From Microlunatus soli (lineage in GTDB: Bacteria > Actinomycetota > Actinomycetes > Propionibacteriales > Propionibacteriaceae): 64,000 nt of DNA. Each line of letters begins with the position of its first letter. Position 1 is the first letter of the stretch. The notes under the pieces are model-generated. The model was not told the DNA's origin, did not search any database, and saw only the letters and a program-made list of their open reading frames with translations. The DNA lies in contig NZ_LT629772.1 in assembly GCF_900105385.1 (NCBI RefSeq), forward strand, positions 992,001 through 1,056,000, written 5' to 3'. The position numbers and the translations under genes are program-made. Positions 42,041-52,641 of this stretch are shown here, in pieces.

Positions 42041-42550
42041 ATGTCTGTTTCCGAAACAACCACCGCCGTCGATGCTGCGGTCGGCGTCGATGCCATGCCC
42101 GCCGACCTGCTCGCCATCGCTACTCTGCCGAGCCTCGACTACGCCAACCTGGTCAGCACGCCGACCGATCTTGCCGTCGCGCCGGAGATCTGGGCACGGA
42201 CGATGGTGGGCGACGTGCCGAACACCATCGAACGGGTGGTCTGGAACGGCATCCTGCGATTGGGCCTGAGCCGAGAGCCCTCCCCCGAGCGGGTCGCCGG
42301 CTGGCGGATCACCGGCCGCGACCCGCAATGGATCCGGCTCGAGGCCAGCTCCGGCCTGCTGGCCGCAAATATCATCGTCCGGACCGTCGACGGCCGGGTG
42401 TCGATGGCGACACTGATCCGCTACCGGAGTGCGGTGACGCGACCGATCTGGACGGTGCTCACTCCCCTGCACACCAGCGTGATGCCGAAGATGCTGGCCG
42501 CGGCGATCGAGCAGTTGGCCGGCGACGACGGCGGGACGAACCGCTCCTGA
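42041..42550 (+). CDS. DUF2867-like hypothetical protein
   Basis: 169 residues, soluble. Pattern LDYANL-(x)n-PEIWARTMVGDVP, then ILRLGLSREPSPERVAGWRI, RLEASSGLLAANIIVRT and LIRYRSAVTRPIWTVLTPLH resembles small SRPBCC/DUF2867-type lipid- or ligand-binding proteins. Under probable control of the adjacent divergent TetR regulator; a strong AAGGAG precedes ATG at a somewhat long spacing. Stop codon abuts the convergent VOC gene with no gap. Function unknown. Confidence 0.7.
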   Translation: MSVSETTTAVDAAVGVDAMPADLLAIATLPSLDYANLVSTPTDLAVAPEIWARTMVGDVPNTIERVVWNGILRLGLSREPSPERVAGWRITGRDPQWIRLEASSGLLAANIIVRTVDGRVSMATLIRYRSAVTRPIWTVLTPLHTSVMPKMLAAAIEQLAGDDGGTNRS

Positions 42551-42904
42551 TCAATGCCCGGAAGCCACGCAGAACTCGTTGCCTTGGGGGTCGGTCAACG
42601 TCACCCAGCCGAAGTCCCCGGCCGATCGTTTCTCGATCAGCGTTGCGCCGGCCGCGACGAGTTCCTGAGCGGCGGCATCGAGGTCACCGTCGGTCATCAC
42701 GTCCAGATGGATCTTGTTCTTTCCCGGCGTGGGTGCCGCCACCTTCTGGAAGGACAGGAAGCCGGGTAGTCCGCCGCCCTTGAGGGTGACGAACCAGCCG
42801 TCGTTGGTGGCCACGATCTCGGCGCCGAAGCGTTCGGCCCACCACGCAGCGATCGGTTCCGGATCGGTCGTGTCGACGGTGATGGCCCCCAGTGTCAATG
42901 TCAT
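42551..42904 (-). CDS. VOC-family (glyoxalase-like) protein
   Basis: 117 residues forming two VOC modules: TLGAITVDTTDPEPIAAWWAE, KIHLDVMTDGDLDAAAQELV and DFGWVTLTDPQGNEFCVAS. The second module ends in the common GNEFC(V) signature of the glyoxalase-like_6 type. Start ATG 42904; the much longer open frame upstream is the shadow of the neighbouring gene. No assigned substrate; these proteins are sometimes drug-binding or dioxygenase-like. Confidence 0.82.
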   Translation of the reverse strand: MTLTLGAITVDTTDPEPIAAWWAERFGAEIVATNDGWFVTLKGGGLPGFLSFQKVAAPTPGKNKIHLDVMTDGDLDAAAQELVAAGATLIEKRSAGDFGWVTLTDPQGNEFCVASGH

Positions 42905-43047
42905 GGCGACAGCCTGCCACCGACCCCTGACAATCAGCGCCGCCGGACGCCGCCGGCCCCGACGCTGGCTGCCCCGACGCCGTCTTTCCGACCGACCCGG
43001 CCCAGCACTGCGCGGTGACCTTCGCGGTGGACACGAGCGGCGAGCCG

Positions 43048-44094
43048 TCAGGCCGCGACAGCTCCGTGTCCGTCCGGTACGACCTCGGCCGGTTTCGGTG
43101 GGCCCGGCGGCGTACCCTCTCCGAACGGCCGGCCGCCGAGCTGTTCGCGGTGGTGCGGGGTGAGCCAGTTGGACAGGTCCGGCCCCTTCGGCACGATCTG
43201 CGTCGGGTTCACGTCGGTGTGCACGATGTAGTAGTGCTGCTTGATCTGCACGAAGTCGGTGGTGTCCCCGAAGCCCGGCGTCTGGAAGAGATCGCGGGCA
43301 TAGGCCCAGAGCGCGTCGAACTCGGCCAGTTTGTTCCGGTTGCACTTGAAGTGCCCGTGATAGACGGCGTCGAAGCGCGCCAACGTGGTGAACAGCCGGA
43401 CGTCGGCCTCGGTGATCGAATCGCCCACCAGGTAACGCCGATCGGTCAGCCGCTCCTCCAGCCAGTCCAGTGCGGTGAAGAGCCGATCGTAGGCGGCGTC
43501 GTAGGCCCGTTGCGAGCCGGCGAAACCGCAGCGGTAGACGCCGTTGTTGATCTCGGTGAAGACCCGCTTGTTCACCGTGTCGATCTCGTCGCGCAGCGCC
43601 TCCGGATACAGCTCGGGCGCGCCGTCGCGATGGAACTTCGTCCACTCCAACGAGAAGTCGATGGTGATCGACGGGAAGTCGTTGGTGACGACCGCCTTGG
43701 ACGGAACGTCGACGATCGCCGGGACCGTGATGCCTCTCGGGTAGTCGGGATAACGGGCGAAGTAGGCCTGCTGCAGTCGCTCGTATCCGAGCACCGGGTC
43801 GACGCCACCCGGGTCCAGGTCGAAGGTCCAGCTGCGCTGATCATGGGTGGGCCCGCAGAGCCCGAGTGAGATCGCGTCCTCCAGCCCGAGCAGCCGGCGG
43901 ACGATCAAGGTCCGGTTGGCCCACGGGCAGGCGCGGGCCGCGATCAGCCGATAGCGGCCGTCCTCGACCGGCCAGCCGTCCCGGCCGTCGGCGGTGATCC
44001 GATCCGCGATGTAGTTCATGTCCCGGTTGAATTCCTTGCCGCCGGTGACGTAACCGGGACCCGCTTGTTGGTCGACTTCGCCCATGTGGGACAC
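43048..44094 (-). CDS. Glutathionyl-hydroquinone reductase-like (Xi-class GST) protein
   Basis: 348 residues, resembling YqjG/ECM4-type reductases that remove a thiol adduct from hydroquinones. Catalytic Cys56 in ARACPWANRTLIVRRLLGL; later VPAIVDVPSKAVVTNDFPSI (thioredoxin fold end) and an all-helical C-terminal domain (RLFTALDWLEERLTDRRYLVG, then SITEADVRLFTTLARFD). Actinobacteria generally lack glutathione and make mycothiol, so the physiological thiol may be mycothiol (inference). Start ATG 44094. Confidence 0.88.
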   Translation of the reverse strand: MSHMGEVDQQAGPGYVTGGKEFNRDMNYIADRITADGRDGWPVEDGRYRLIAARACPWANRTLIVRRLLGLEDAISLGLCGPTHDQRSWTFDLDPGGVDPVLGYERLQQAYFARYPDYPRGITVPAIVDVPSKAVVTNDFPSITIDFSLEWTKFHRDGAPELYPEALRDEIDTVNKRVFTEINNGVYRCGFAGSQRAYDAAYDRLFTALDWLEERLTDRRYLVGDSITEADVRLFTTLARFDAVYHGHFKCNRNKLAEFDALWAYARDLFQTPGFGDTTDFVQIKQHYYIVHTDVNPTQIVPKGPDLSNWLTPHHREQLGGRPFGEGTPPGPPKPAEVVPDGHGAVAA

Positions 44095-44124
44095 CTTACG
44101 TCGGGTCCGGATGGCGGCGACAGG

Positions 44125-44778
44125 TCAGCCGGCGGTGGACACCGTGGCGGACTGCCGCAGCCGTTGTTGCGCCAGGGCGCTGGTCCGGACGGTCCAGATC
44201 ACCAGGCCGGTCAGCAGTACCGGGGTGAAGAACGGCAGGATCGGCGCCATCGTGTCGACCGGGAGCAACGCAACCAAGATCAGCTTGACGGCTGCCTCGA
44301 CCAAGAAGCCGACCGCCCAGATCACGGTCAGGAAGCGGAACAGGGAGCGGAATCCTCGATGGCTCTGCCACAGCCCGCTCCATCGGCTCCGCTCGCCCTC
44401 ATCGGTGGCCCCGAATCGTTGCGCGAGATGGAACATCATCGGCTTGCCGACGGCCAAGGTGAGCAGGAAGATCAATCCGGAGATCGCACTGGAGATTGCG
44501 TCCTTGGCGAGCAGGAAGCGGGCACTTCCGGTGACCAGACTGAGCAGCAGCCCGATCCCGAAGGTGATGATCATGAAGATCGCGAAGGCGTCGACTTCGC
44601 GGCGGCGGATGATCACGTACGCCGCGCGCAACCCGGCGACGACGGTGCCGATCAGAAGCGCGGCGAACATGCTGGTGCCGAACCCGCGCGCGATCAGATA
44701 GGCGCCGACCGCCAACCCGGCATCCAGGAACAGGGTCCAGACGATGGTGAGAATCATTCTGCGTTGGTTCATGGTCAA
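44125..44778 (-). CDS. VC0807-family-like polytopic membrane protein
   Basis: 217 residues, about six transmembrane helices (ILTIVWTLFLDAGLAVGAYLI; MFAALLIGTVVAGLRAAYVII; AIFMIITFGIGLLLSLV; SAISGLIFLLTLAVG; FLTVIWAVGFLVEAAVKLILV; FFTPVLLTGLVIWTV). The pattern with DAFAIFMI and KPMMFHLAQRF is that of VC0807/septation-protein-A-like proteins of unknown role. Its ATG overlaps the carotenoid oxygenase stop by four bases, so the two are coupled and presumably functionally linked. Confidence 0.7.
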   Translation of the reverse strand: MTMNQRRMILTIVWTLFLDAGLAVGAYLIARGFGTSMFAALLIGTVVAGLRAAYVIIRRREVDAFAIFMIITFGIGLLLSLVTGSARFLLAKDAISSAISGLIFLLTLAVGKPMMFHLAQRFGATDEGERSRWSGLWQSHRGFRSLFRFLTVIWAVGFLVEAAVKLILVALLPVDTMAPILPFFTPVLLTGLVIWTVRTSALAQQRLRQSATVSTAG

Positions 44779-46178
44779 CCTCTTTCCGGGATCCAGGAGC
44801 CGTGGAAGCCGGCCGGCACCCGGCGCGGCAACAGGACGCGGGCGACCGGCCCGGCGCCGACGTCGGTGGCGTCCATGACGTGCAACTCCGAGCGGGAGCC
44901 GGCGATCGGTGTCACGATGCTGATCAACCAGCCGTCGTCCTCGTTGCTGGCAGCGACGGCCGGGACGAACACCGCCTCTCCGATGTGCTGCCGGGTGTCG
45001 AAGTCGAGCACGGTGGCCGACCCCGCGGCCGTGTCGTACTTGATCAGCCCGCCGTTCCGGCTGCCGGAGACGGCATACAGGAATCTGTTGGATCGACCGA
45101 CCCGCTGCTCGTTGATGCTGGGGAATTCGATCTCCCGATCGTCCAGCTGCTCCTCATCGAAGGCACCGGTCGTCGGGTGGATCACCCACCGGTGCAGGAC
45201 GCTGGTCAGCCCGGCATCGGCGACCAGGCTGCCGTGCCCGCCGGAGGATCGGACCGATCCTCCGATGGCTCCCCAGGCGGCGGTGAAGGCCTCAGCGCCG
45301 TAACGGACCGCATCGAGGATCACTCGGCCGTGATCATCTTCGCGGGCGTTGCCGACATGGAAGACGTAGCAGGGGTCGACGTCGACCCATCGCACGGCGG
45401 CAGACCCGCCTCGGCCCGCTCGGCGGGACATGATGCCGATCCGGGCCCCATAGGACTCGTCCCAGACAAACGGCATTCCGGCCCGCGGACCGGGCCGGAA
45501 GACCACCGGCAGGTCCAGCCACACGACGTAGTGCTCGGTGATCGCGAAGTCGTGCATCATCGTCGGGCCGGGCACGTCGACCGGCGTCGAGGCGATCAGG
45601 TTCCCCGCTGCATCGGCGACGTGGAAGGTGAGATAAGGACTGGTGGCGGAGTAGCCGTAGAAATACAGCTCGCCGGTCGACGGATCGGTCTTCGGATGCG
45701 CGGTCATCGCGGTCCGCAGTCGTCCGGAGAAGTCGAAGGCACCGACGGTCCCCAGTTCGGGTGTCACGCGGTACGGCACCCCTCCCTCGCACAGCACGAG
45801 CAGCGATCCGCCGTGTTCGATCACGTGCGTGTTGGCTGCATTGCGGCGAAGATCACGGCCGTTCGCGTCCAGCATCGGCGCTGCCGTCGGATCGTCCGAG
45901 GCGGGATCGGTGTCGACCCACCGGTTGCGATACCACTGCGCGCGTCCACCGGCGATCCGGACGCCGTGCAGCATGCCGCGTCCGACGAACCAGTGCCCAG
46001 CCCTGTCGCCGGGCAGCGGGTTGGGTCCATTGCGCAGGTAGCGCCCGTCGAGTTCGGGTGGGATCGAGCCGATCACCTCCAGGTCGCGGGCATCGATCTC
46101 GTCCGGCACCGGGGCGATGATGCCGCCGTCTGCGTAGTCGGCCGGTGAACGGACCGGACGCGCTTCTCGAGTCGCCAT
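44775..46178 (-). CDS. Carotenoid cleavage oxygenase
   Basis: Non-heme Fe(II) dioxygenase of the RPE65/CCD family that cleaves carotenoids or stilbenoid-like double bonds. About 467 residues. The seven-bladed propeller iron ligands are four His, probably in TAHPKTDPS, MMHDFAIT, CYVFHVGNA and GFHGSWIPE. NGPNPLP near the N-terminus is typical. I prefer ATG 46178; a longer version from 46208 would start inside the operator palindromes. Coupled to the downstream membrane gene and divergent from a PadR regulator that probably controls it. No carotenoid-synthesis gene is in the window. Confidence 0.92.
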   Translation of the reverse strand: MATREARPVRSPADYADGGIIAPVPDEIDARDLEVIGSIPPELDGRYLRNGPNPLPGDRAGHWFVGRGMLHGVRIAGGRAQWYRNRWVDTDPASDDPTAAPMLDANGRDLRRNAANTHVIEHGGSLLVLCEGGVPYRVTPELGTVGAFDFSGRLRTAMTAHPKTDPSTGELYFYGYSATSPYLTFHVADAAGNLIASTPVDVPGPTMMHDFAITEHYVVWLDLPVVFRPGPRAGMPFVWDESYGARIGIMSRRAGRGGSAAVRWVDVDPCYVFHVGNAREDDHGRVILDAVRYGAEAFTAAWGAIGGSVRSSGGHGSLVADAGLTSVLHRWVIHPTTGAFDEEQLDDREIEFPSINEQRVGRSNRFLYAVSGSRNGGLIKYDTAAGSATVLDFDTRQHIGEAVFVPAVAASNEDDGWLISIVTPIAGSRSELHVMDATDVGAGPVARVLLPRRVPAGFHGSWIPERG

Positions 46179-46187
46179 AGGTTGACC

Positions 46188-46211
46188 TTGACATGTCAAT
46201 TTCGACATGTC
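46188..46211. promoter_or_regulatory. Tandem PadR operator palindromes
   Basis: TTGACATGTCAA at 46188-46199 is a perfect palindrome; GACATGTC repeats at 46204-46211 with centres 14 bp apart. Located between the divergent carotenoid oxygenase and padR genes. Confidence 0.65.
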
Positions 46212-46237
46212 AATGCTGACCTATTAAGGTTCGTTTC

Positions 46238-46768
46238 ATGGCACTGCGTTTCGCCCTGCTCGGGCTGCTCAACGATCGACCGTCCAGTGGGTACGACCTC
46301 AGCCGACGCTTCGCGGCCGGCATCGGGACCTACGCCTGGGACGCCAAGCACAGTCAGATCTATCCCGAGCTGCGCAAGTTGCTGACCGATGGGCTGATCG
46401 AGATCAGCGACGAGGGCGCCCGCGGCCGCAAGACCTACGCGATCACCGACCCGGGCCGAGACGCGCTCCGGGAATGGCTGCTCGCCGGCCCGTCATCCAC
46501 CGGCGGCGTTCGCAACGAGTACGTCCTGCGACTCTTCCTGCTGTCGGCGCTGGAACCCGCCGACGCGATCAAGATCCTCAAGCAGACCCGAGCCTTCGCC
46601 GCCGAACAGGTCGACGATCTGACCCGGGAGTACCAGAGTCTCCGCACCGAATCGGGCGGCTCCCCCACCGGATCCGGCCTGGCCGCCCAGTACGGCGTGC
46701 ATGCCTACCGCGCGACGATCGAGTGGGCCGACTGGGCGATCAAGGAATTGCGGAAGTCCGAACACTGA
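46238..46768 (+). CDS. PadR-family transcriptional regulator
   Basis: 176 residues. Winged HTH at the N-terminus: LRFALLGLLNDRPSSGYDL, WDAKHSQIYPELRKL, GRKTYAITDPGRDALREWL; then the Vir_act_alpha_C dimerisation helices (RLFLLSALEPADAIKILKQT). Divergent from the carotenoid oxygenase with GACATGTC palindromes between, so it likely represses that operon and itself. The inducing ligand is unknown. Confidence 0.88.
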   Translation: MALRFALLGLLNDRPSSGYDLSRRFAAGIGTYAWDAKHSQIYPELRKLLTDGLIEISDEGARGRKTYAITDPGRDALREWLLAGPSSTGGVRNEYVLRLFLLSALEPADAIKILKQTRAFAAEQVDDLTREYQSLRTESGGSPTGSGLAAQYGVHAYRATIEWADWAIKELRKSEH

Positions 46769-46893
46769 ATCTGCGCCGGCGTGAGCATGATCATCTTCCG
46801 GCCACCGCCCACCCGATCAGCCGTGACACCCGGACCTGCGACAATGGCGCCCTGGGACTGAGGGGAACAGTCCAGAGGGGAAAGAAGGGGTTC

Positions 46894-48636
46894 ATGATCA
46901 CCGGACTGGTGTCCACCGTCATCGGCATCATCGCTGCCGTCATCGTCATCTTGATCATTCTGATCGTGCTGCTCCGCAGCTTCCGGGTCGCGCGACCGGA
47001 CGAGGCATTGATCATCACCGGTCGCTCCAGCGGCAAGCCGGCCCGGGTGGCGATCGGCACCCGAGCCCTGGTGTTGCCGATCCGCGAGCGGGCGTACACC
47101 CTCAGCCTGGCGTCGCGATCGGTGAAGGTGAAGGTCGAAGGCATCTCCCGCAACGGCATCAAGCTCTTCTTGGAGGGTGTCGCGCAGGTCAAGGTCGGCG
47201 GCGACGAGGAGAACGTCCGCCTTGCCTCACAGCGATTCCTCGAACAACAGGACCAGATCGAGGCCTACACCCAAGACATCCTGGCCGGTTCGCTGCGCGC
47301 GGTCGTCGGCACCCTGAGCGTGGAGCAGATCATCCACGAGCGAGCGGCGCTGGCACATTCGGTCCAGGAGGTTGCGCTGGACTCGCTGAACAACCAGGGC
47401 TTGATCATCGACACCCTGCAGATCTCCAGCGTCGAGGACGACACCGGCTACCTGAAGAATCTCGGCCGCCCGGAATCGGCACAGGTGGAGAAACTGGCTG
47501 CGATCGCCGAGGCGAGCGCCCGTCAGGAATCCTCGGAGAAGCAGGCCGTCGCCGACGAGGGGGTGGCCGTAGCCGAGCAGCGGTTGGCGATCCGGCGGGC
47601 CGAGATCAAGGAGGAGACCGACGCCCGGCAGGCCGCGGCGGACGCGGCCGGCCCGCTGGCCCAGGCCAAGCAGCGCGAGTTGATCATCCAGCGCGAGGAG
47701 CAGGTCGCGATCCGGCAGGCCGAGCTGACCGAGAAGCAGCTGGACACCCAGGTCCGCCGCCCGGCCGACGCCGCCAAGTACAAGGCAGAGCAGGAAGCCG
47801 CGTCCGAGCTGGCCCGACGTCGGGCCGAGGCCGAGGCCCGCAAGGCCGACGGTCTGGCCGAGGCCGAAGCGATCGGCGCGGCCGGTCGGGCCGAGGCCGA
47901 AGCGATCGAGGCGAAGGCCCGGGCGTACAGCCAGTTCAACCAGGCGGCGATCATCGATCGACTCGCCGACGTGCTACCCAAGATCGCCCACGAGCTGTCC
48001 GAGCCGTACGCCAACATCGACGATCTGACGGTGATCTCCACCGACGGCGCCAGCAAACTGTCCCAGAACATCGCCGGCAACTTCAACGAGACGATCACGC
48101 TGGTCGAGCGGATGACCGGGGTCGATCTGCGCAAGCTGGTCGACGGCGTCTCCAGCCGGTCGGGGTCCGACGGCAGCAACAACAACAGCCGTCCTGCGAT
48201 CGGGGCCGACCCGGATCGCGACTCCGCCGCCGACGGCAGCAGGACCGAGCAATCCGACCGGAACCAGGAAGCCGCCCGAACCGAGCAAGCCGAGCGAGCC
48301 GAGGAAGCCGACCGGGCAAACGACGCAAACCGGGCGGCCGACCGGCGCTCCGCCGAGGAGGCGGCAAAACAGGCCGCCCGTGAGTCGGCACGGCAGTCTT
48401 CGGAGCGGGCGGCCGCCGAGGCCAGGGCCGTCGAGGCCCGGGTCGCCGAGCAGATCGAGCAGCAGGTCCAGCAGCAGTCGGGCGGGCAGCAGTCGGGCGG
48501 GCAACAGCAACGACCGGCCCGTCCGCAGGCGCCGCAGCAGCCCTTCGATCAGCGCCAGCAGTTCGAGGCGCCCCCGCAGTCGGAGCGGGGGCAGCAACAG
48601 TGGCCGCCGCCGGCCGCCCCGGGCGACGGTCGCTGA
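46894..48636 (+). CDS. Flotillin-like SPFH-domain protein
   Basis: 580 residues; ATG with AAGAAGGGG upstream. One N-terminal transmembrane helix (VIGIIAAVIVILIILIVLL), then the SPFH/band 7 domain (VARPDEALIITGRSSGK to VEDDTGYLKNLG), a long Ala/Glu/Arg coiled coil (IAEASARQESSEKQAV to AEAIEAKARAYSQF) and a flotillin C-terminal segment. After about residue 420 a highly charged Arg/Glu/Ala region and Gln/Pro-rich tail extend beyond normal flotillins. Flotillins organise membrane microdomains. Usual partner NfeD is not adjacent. Confidence 0.9.
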   Translation: MITGLVSTVIGIIAAVIVILIILIVLLRSFRVARPDEALIITGRSSGKPARVAIGTRALVLPIRERAYTLSLASRSVKVKVEGISRNGIKLFLEGVAQVKVGGDEENVRLASQRFLEQQDQIEAYTQDILAGSLRAVVGTLSVEQIIHERAALAHSVQEVALDSLNNQGLIIDTLQISSVEDDTGYLKNLGRPESAQVEKLAAIAEASARQESSEKQAVADEGVAVAEQRLAIRRAEIKEETDARQAAADAAGPLAQAKQRELIIQREEQVAIRQAELTEKQLDTQVRRPADAAKYKAEQEAASELARRRAEAEARKADGLAEAEAIGAAGRAEAEAIEAKARAYSQFNQAAIIDRLADVLPKIAHELSEPYANIDDLTVISTDGASKLSQNIAGNFNETITLVERMTGVDLRKLVDGVSSRSGSDGSNNNSRPAIGADPDRDSAADGSRTEQSDRNQEAARTEQAERAEEADRANDANRAADRRSAEEAAKQAARESARQSSERAAAEARAVEARVAEQIEQQVQQQSGGQQSGGQQQRPARPQAPQQPFDQRQQFEAPPQSERGQQQWPPPAAPGDGR

Positions 48637-48693
48637 CCCAACGACCGACGGCCGCTGACCCAACGACAGGGCGTCACGACGAGTTCGTGATAA

Positions 48694-50175
<1,482 letters not shown>

Positions 50176-50190
50176 CGCCGGGCCGACCAC

Positions 50191-51492
50191 TCAGCCGGCG
50201 GCGACCTCGGCGAGCCGCCCTCGGAGATAGTCCCGTTCGGTGTCGTTGTCGGTCAGCGCGATCGCCTGCCGGTAGGCCTCGGCCGCGGCGCCCGATCTGC
50301 CCAGACGTCGCAGCAGGTCGGCCTTCACCGCCGGCAGGTAGCCGTAACGTTCCAGTCCCCCGGCCGCCTCGAGCCGCTCGACCTCGGTCAGCGCTGCCGC
50401 CGGGCCGGCCGCCATCGACAGCGGAACCGTACGGTTCAAGGCGACCACCGGCGACGGCCAGACTGCGAGCAGCCGGTCGTACAGGGTGACGATCTGGGTC
50501 CAGTCGGTCTGCTGATAGCTCGGCGCATCGGCGTACAACGCGGCGATCGCCGCCTGCAGCGCGTACCGGCCGGCCCGGCCACTGCGCAGACTCTGCACGA
50601 TCAGCGTGTCGGCCTCGGCGATCGCCACCCGATCCCAACGGGTCCGATCCTGCTCCTCCAGGCGCAGCAGCCGGCCAGCGGAGTCCACCCGGGTCTCCCG
50701 ACGGGCATCGGTGACCAGCAGCAGTGCCAGCAGTCCGGCTGCCTCCGGTTCGTCCGGCATCAGCTGCCGGAGCACCCTGGCCAGGTGCAGCGCATGATCG
50801 GTCAGGTCGGCTCGGACCAGGGCCGGCCCGGACGGTGCGACGTGGCCGCTGGTGAAGACCAGATGGATCACCCCGAGCACGGCCCGCAGCCGATCCGGCA
50901 ACTCCGCCGCCCGCGGCATCCGGAACGGGATCCGAGCCAGCGTGATCTTCTTCTTGGCCCGGGTGATCCGGGCCGCCATCGTCGATTCCGACACCAGCAG
51001 CAGCCGCGCGATGTCCGGGGTCGACAGGCCGCAGACCAGCCGCAGGGTCAGCGCCAGTTGGGCGTCCTGGGCCAGGGCGGGGTGACAGCACAGGAAGATC
51101 AGCCGGAGCCGTTCGTCGGCGACCACCGCGGACGGTTGCTCGGGCTCGGGCTCCAGCAGCGCCTGTAGATCCATGTCCTGGCCCTCCTCCGGCTCGACCA
51201 GCAACGGCAGCTTGGTGCGCAGGGTCGACTCCCGGCGGATCGCATCGACCGCTCGACGCCGCGCGGTGGTGACCAGCCAACCGGCTGGCCGGTCGGGAAT
51301 CCCGTCCCGCTGCCACCGTTCGACGGCGGCAGCGAACGCCTCCTGGACACAGTCCTCGGCCAGGTCCAGATCTCGCGCGACGCGCACCGTCGCTGCCAGG
51401 ACGGTGCCCCAGTCGCGACGATGCGCCTCACTGATCGCGTCCTCGACGGCCGACCGACCAGGTCGACCGCCGGGGGCGCCTGCCGGTGGCAT
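50191..51492 (-). CDS. ECF42-type RNA polymerase sigma factor with C-terminal TPR-like extension
   Basis: 433 residues. Region 2 (VRVARDLDLAEDCVQEAFAAAV, WLVTTARRRAVDAIRRE), region 4 (LTLRLVCGLSTPDIARLLLVSESTMAARITRAK), then a helical extension of about 230 residues (DUF6596/TPR-like; RYALQAAIAALYADAPSYQQ, GYLPAVKADLLRRLGRSGAA). The length and the adjacent YCII/DGPF gene are the hallmarks of the ECF42 group, which works without a classical anti-sigma factor. Start ATG overlaps the YCII stop (TGATG). Confidence 0.9.
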   Translation of the reverse strand: MPPAGAPGGRPGRSAVEDAISEAHRRDWGTVLAATVRVARDLDLAEDCVQEAFAAAVERWQRDGIPDRPAGWLVTTARRRAVDAIRRESTLRTKLPLLVEPEEGQDMDLQALLEPEPEQPSAVVADERLRLIFLCCHPALAQDAQLALTLRLVCGLSTPDIARLLLVSESTMAARITRAKKKITLARIPFRMPRAAELPDRLRAVLGVIHLVFTSGHVAPSGPALVRADLTDHALHLARVLRQLMPDEPEAAGLLALLLVTDARRETRVDSAGRLLRLEEQDRTRWDRVAIAEADTLIVQSLRSGRAGRYALQAAIAALYADAPSYQQTDWTQIVTLYDRLLAVWPSPVVALNRTVPLSMAAGPAAALTEVERLEAAGGLERYGYLPAVKADLLRRLGRSGAAAEAYRQAIALTDNDTERDYLRGRLAEVAAG

Positions 51493-51824
51493 CAGACCGA
51501 ACGGTCCACGACGACGCCACCCTCGACCGGACGGACCTCGACCGAACCTCCGTACCGGGCCGACGGGTTGTTGCGCGCGATCTCCAGGGCGGCGTCCAGG
51601 TCGGCGGCCTCGACGATGCAGATCCCGGCGATGACCTCCTTGGCATCGACGAATGGTCCGTCGGTCACGGTGTCACCACTGACCGTGGTCGCCGTCTCGG
51701 CCGACTGCAGCGCGAACGCCGCGACCATCACGCCGGCCTGTTGCAGATCTCGCGCATGCTGGTCGTGCTCTTCACCGGTTCCGGCGACGGCATCGGCGTA
51801 CAACAGAATCGCGTACTGGGCCAT
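51492..51824 (-). CDS. YCII-related (DGPF) domain protein
   Basis: 110 residues with the DGPF signature TVTDGPFVDAKEVIAG and a ferredoxin-like fold (QYAILLYADAV; ICIVEAADLDAALEIARNNP; EVRPVEG). ATG 51824 has AGAGGAAATGATC upstream. Overlaps the ECF42 sigma gene by one base; in Streptomyces, DGPF genes are linked to and often targets of ECF42. Exact function unknown. The 51825-52074 gap contains direct repeats of CAGTCCGCCCGT and a bulged hairpin near 51958-51982 but no gene. Confidence 0.88.
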   Translation of the reverse strand: MAQYAILLYADAVAGTGEEHDQHARDLQQAGVMVAAFALQSAETATTVSGDTVTDGPFVDAKEVIAGICIVEAADLDAALEIARNNPSARYGGSVEVRPVEGGVVVDRSV

Positions 51825-52074
51825 GATCATTTCCTCTCGGTGCGAGGGGGCGGGCATTTCCCGACCTGCCTCTCACCCTGCTGTCGGACCGTCGACGGCG
51901 AATCGACAACCGGTCCGCGAACTTTTTAGCAGAACGCCGATCGTGCTCGTTCGATCCGTCGGCGCGATCATGATCGGGCGCCGATCGTCGGAGCAGTCGG
52001 CCCGTTGAGCAGTCCGCCCGTTGTGCAGTCCGCCCGTCGGAACAAGTCGACCGGCGGACCGTCGTACGCGGCCG

Positions 52075-52641
52075 TCAGCGAGCGGGCCGCTGCCAGGACG
52101 GATCGCGGCCGATGAAGCCGATCAACCGGTCCTGCACCGGGGCGTCGGCCGGCACCGAGACCGCCGGACCGAACTGTCCGGACGCGCGCATCGCTTCCTC
52201 GACAGCTGCCGACCCGGCGAGGATCGCGGCACACCGGTCGGGGTCCAACCGATCGTCCTGCCCGGTCGCCCGGGCCAGATCCCAGGTGTGCAGGAACACA
52301 TCGGAGGTGTAGAAGTTGTTGATCGCCTCATCGATCGGCAACTCGCCGATGTGTGGGTTGCTCAATGTCCGGCGGTGGCTGGCGGGATCCTCGAGGAGGC
52401 GTTGCACGGCGTCGGCGTGGTCGTGCCAGGCTGCGACCGGATCGGACCGGACCGAAGCGATGTCGCCGAGGGAGAAGCCGAGCAACGCGGGCAGCCATTC
52501 GACGAGATGACCGACCACGTCCCGCGCGGTCCAGCCCTCGACCGGCGCCGGCGCGTCCCAGCCGTCCGGATCGACACCGTCGACCCGCTCGGTGAACGCG
52601 CCGGCGACCAGGCGATGCTCGTCGGCCGGCGTCTGCGTCAC
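52075..52641 (-). CDS. DinB-like TIGR03086 metal-binding protein
   Basis: 188 residues, four-helix bundle of the DinB/mycothiol-dependent maleylpyruvate isomerase N-domain type. Metal-ligand His candidates in ARDVVGHLVEW and SDVFLHTWDLARATG. Family members in actinobacteria are thought to be mycothiol-dependent transferases, mostly uncharacterised. Its ATG overlaps the stop of the SRPBCC gene by four bases, making it the third gene of an ArsR-controlled operon. Confidence 0.85.
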   Translation of the reverse strand: MTQTPADEHRLVAGAFTERVDGVDPDGWDAPAPVEGWTARDVVGHLVEWLPALLGFSLGDIASVRSDPVAAWHDHADAVQRLLEDPASHRRTLSNPHIGELPIDEAINNFYTSDVFLHTWDLARATGQDDRLDPDRCAAILAGSAAVEEAMRASGQFGPAVSVPADAPVQDRLIGFIGRDPSWQRPAR

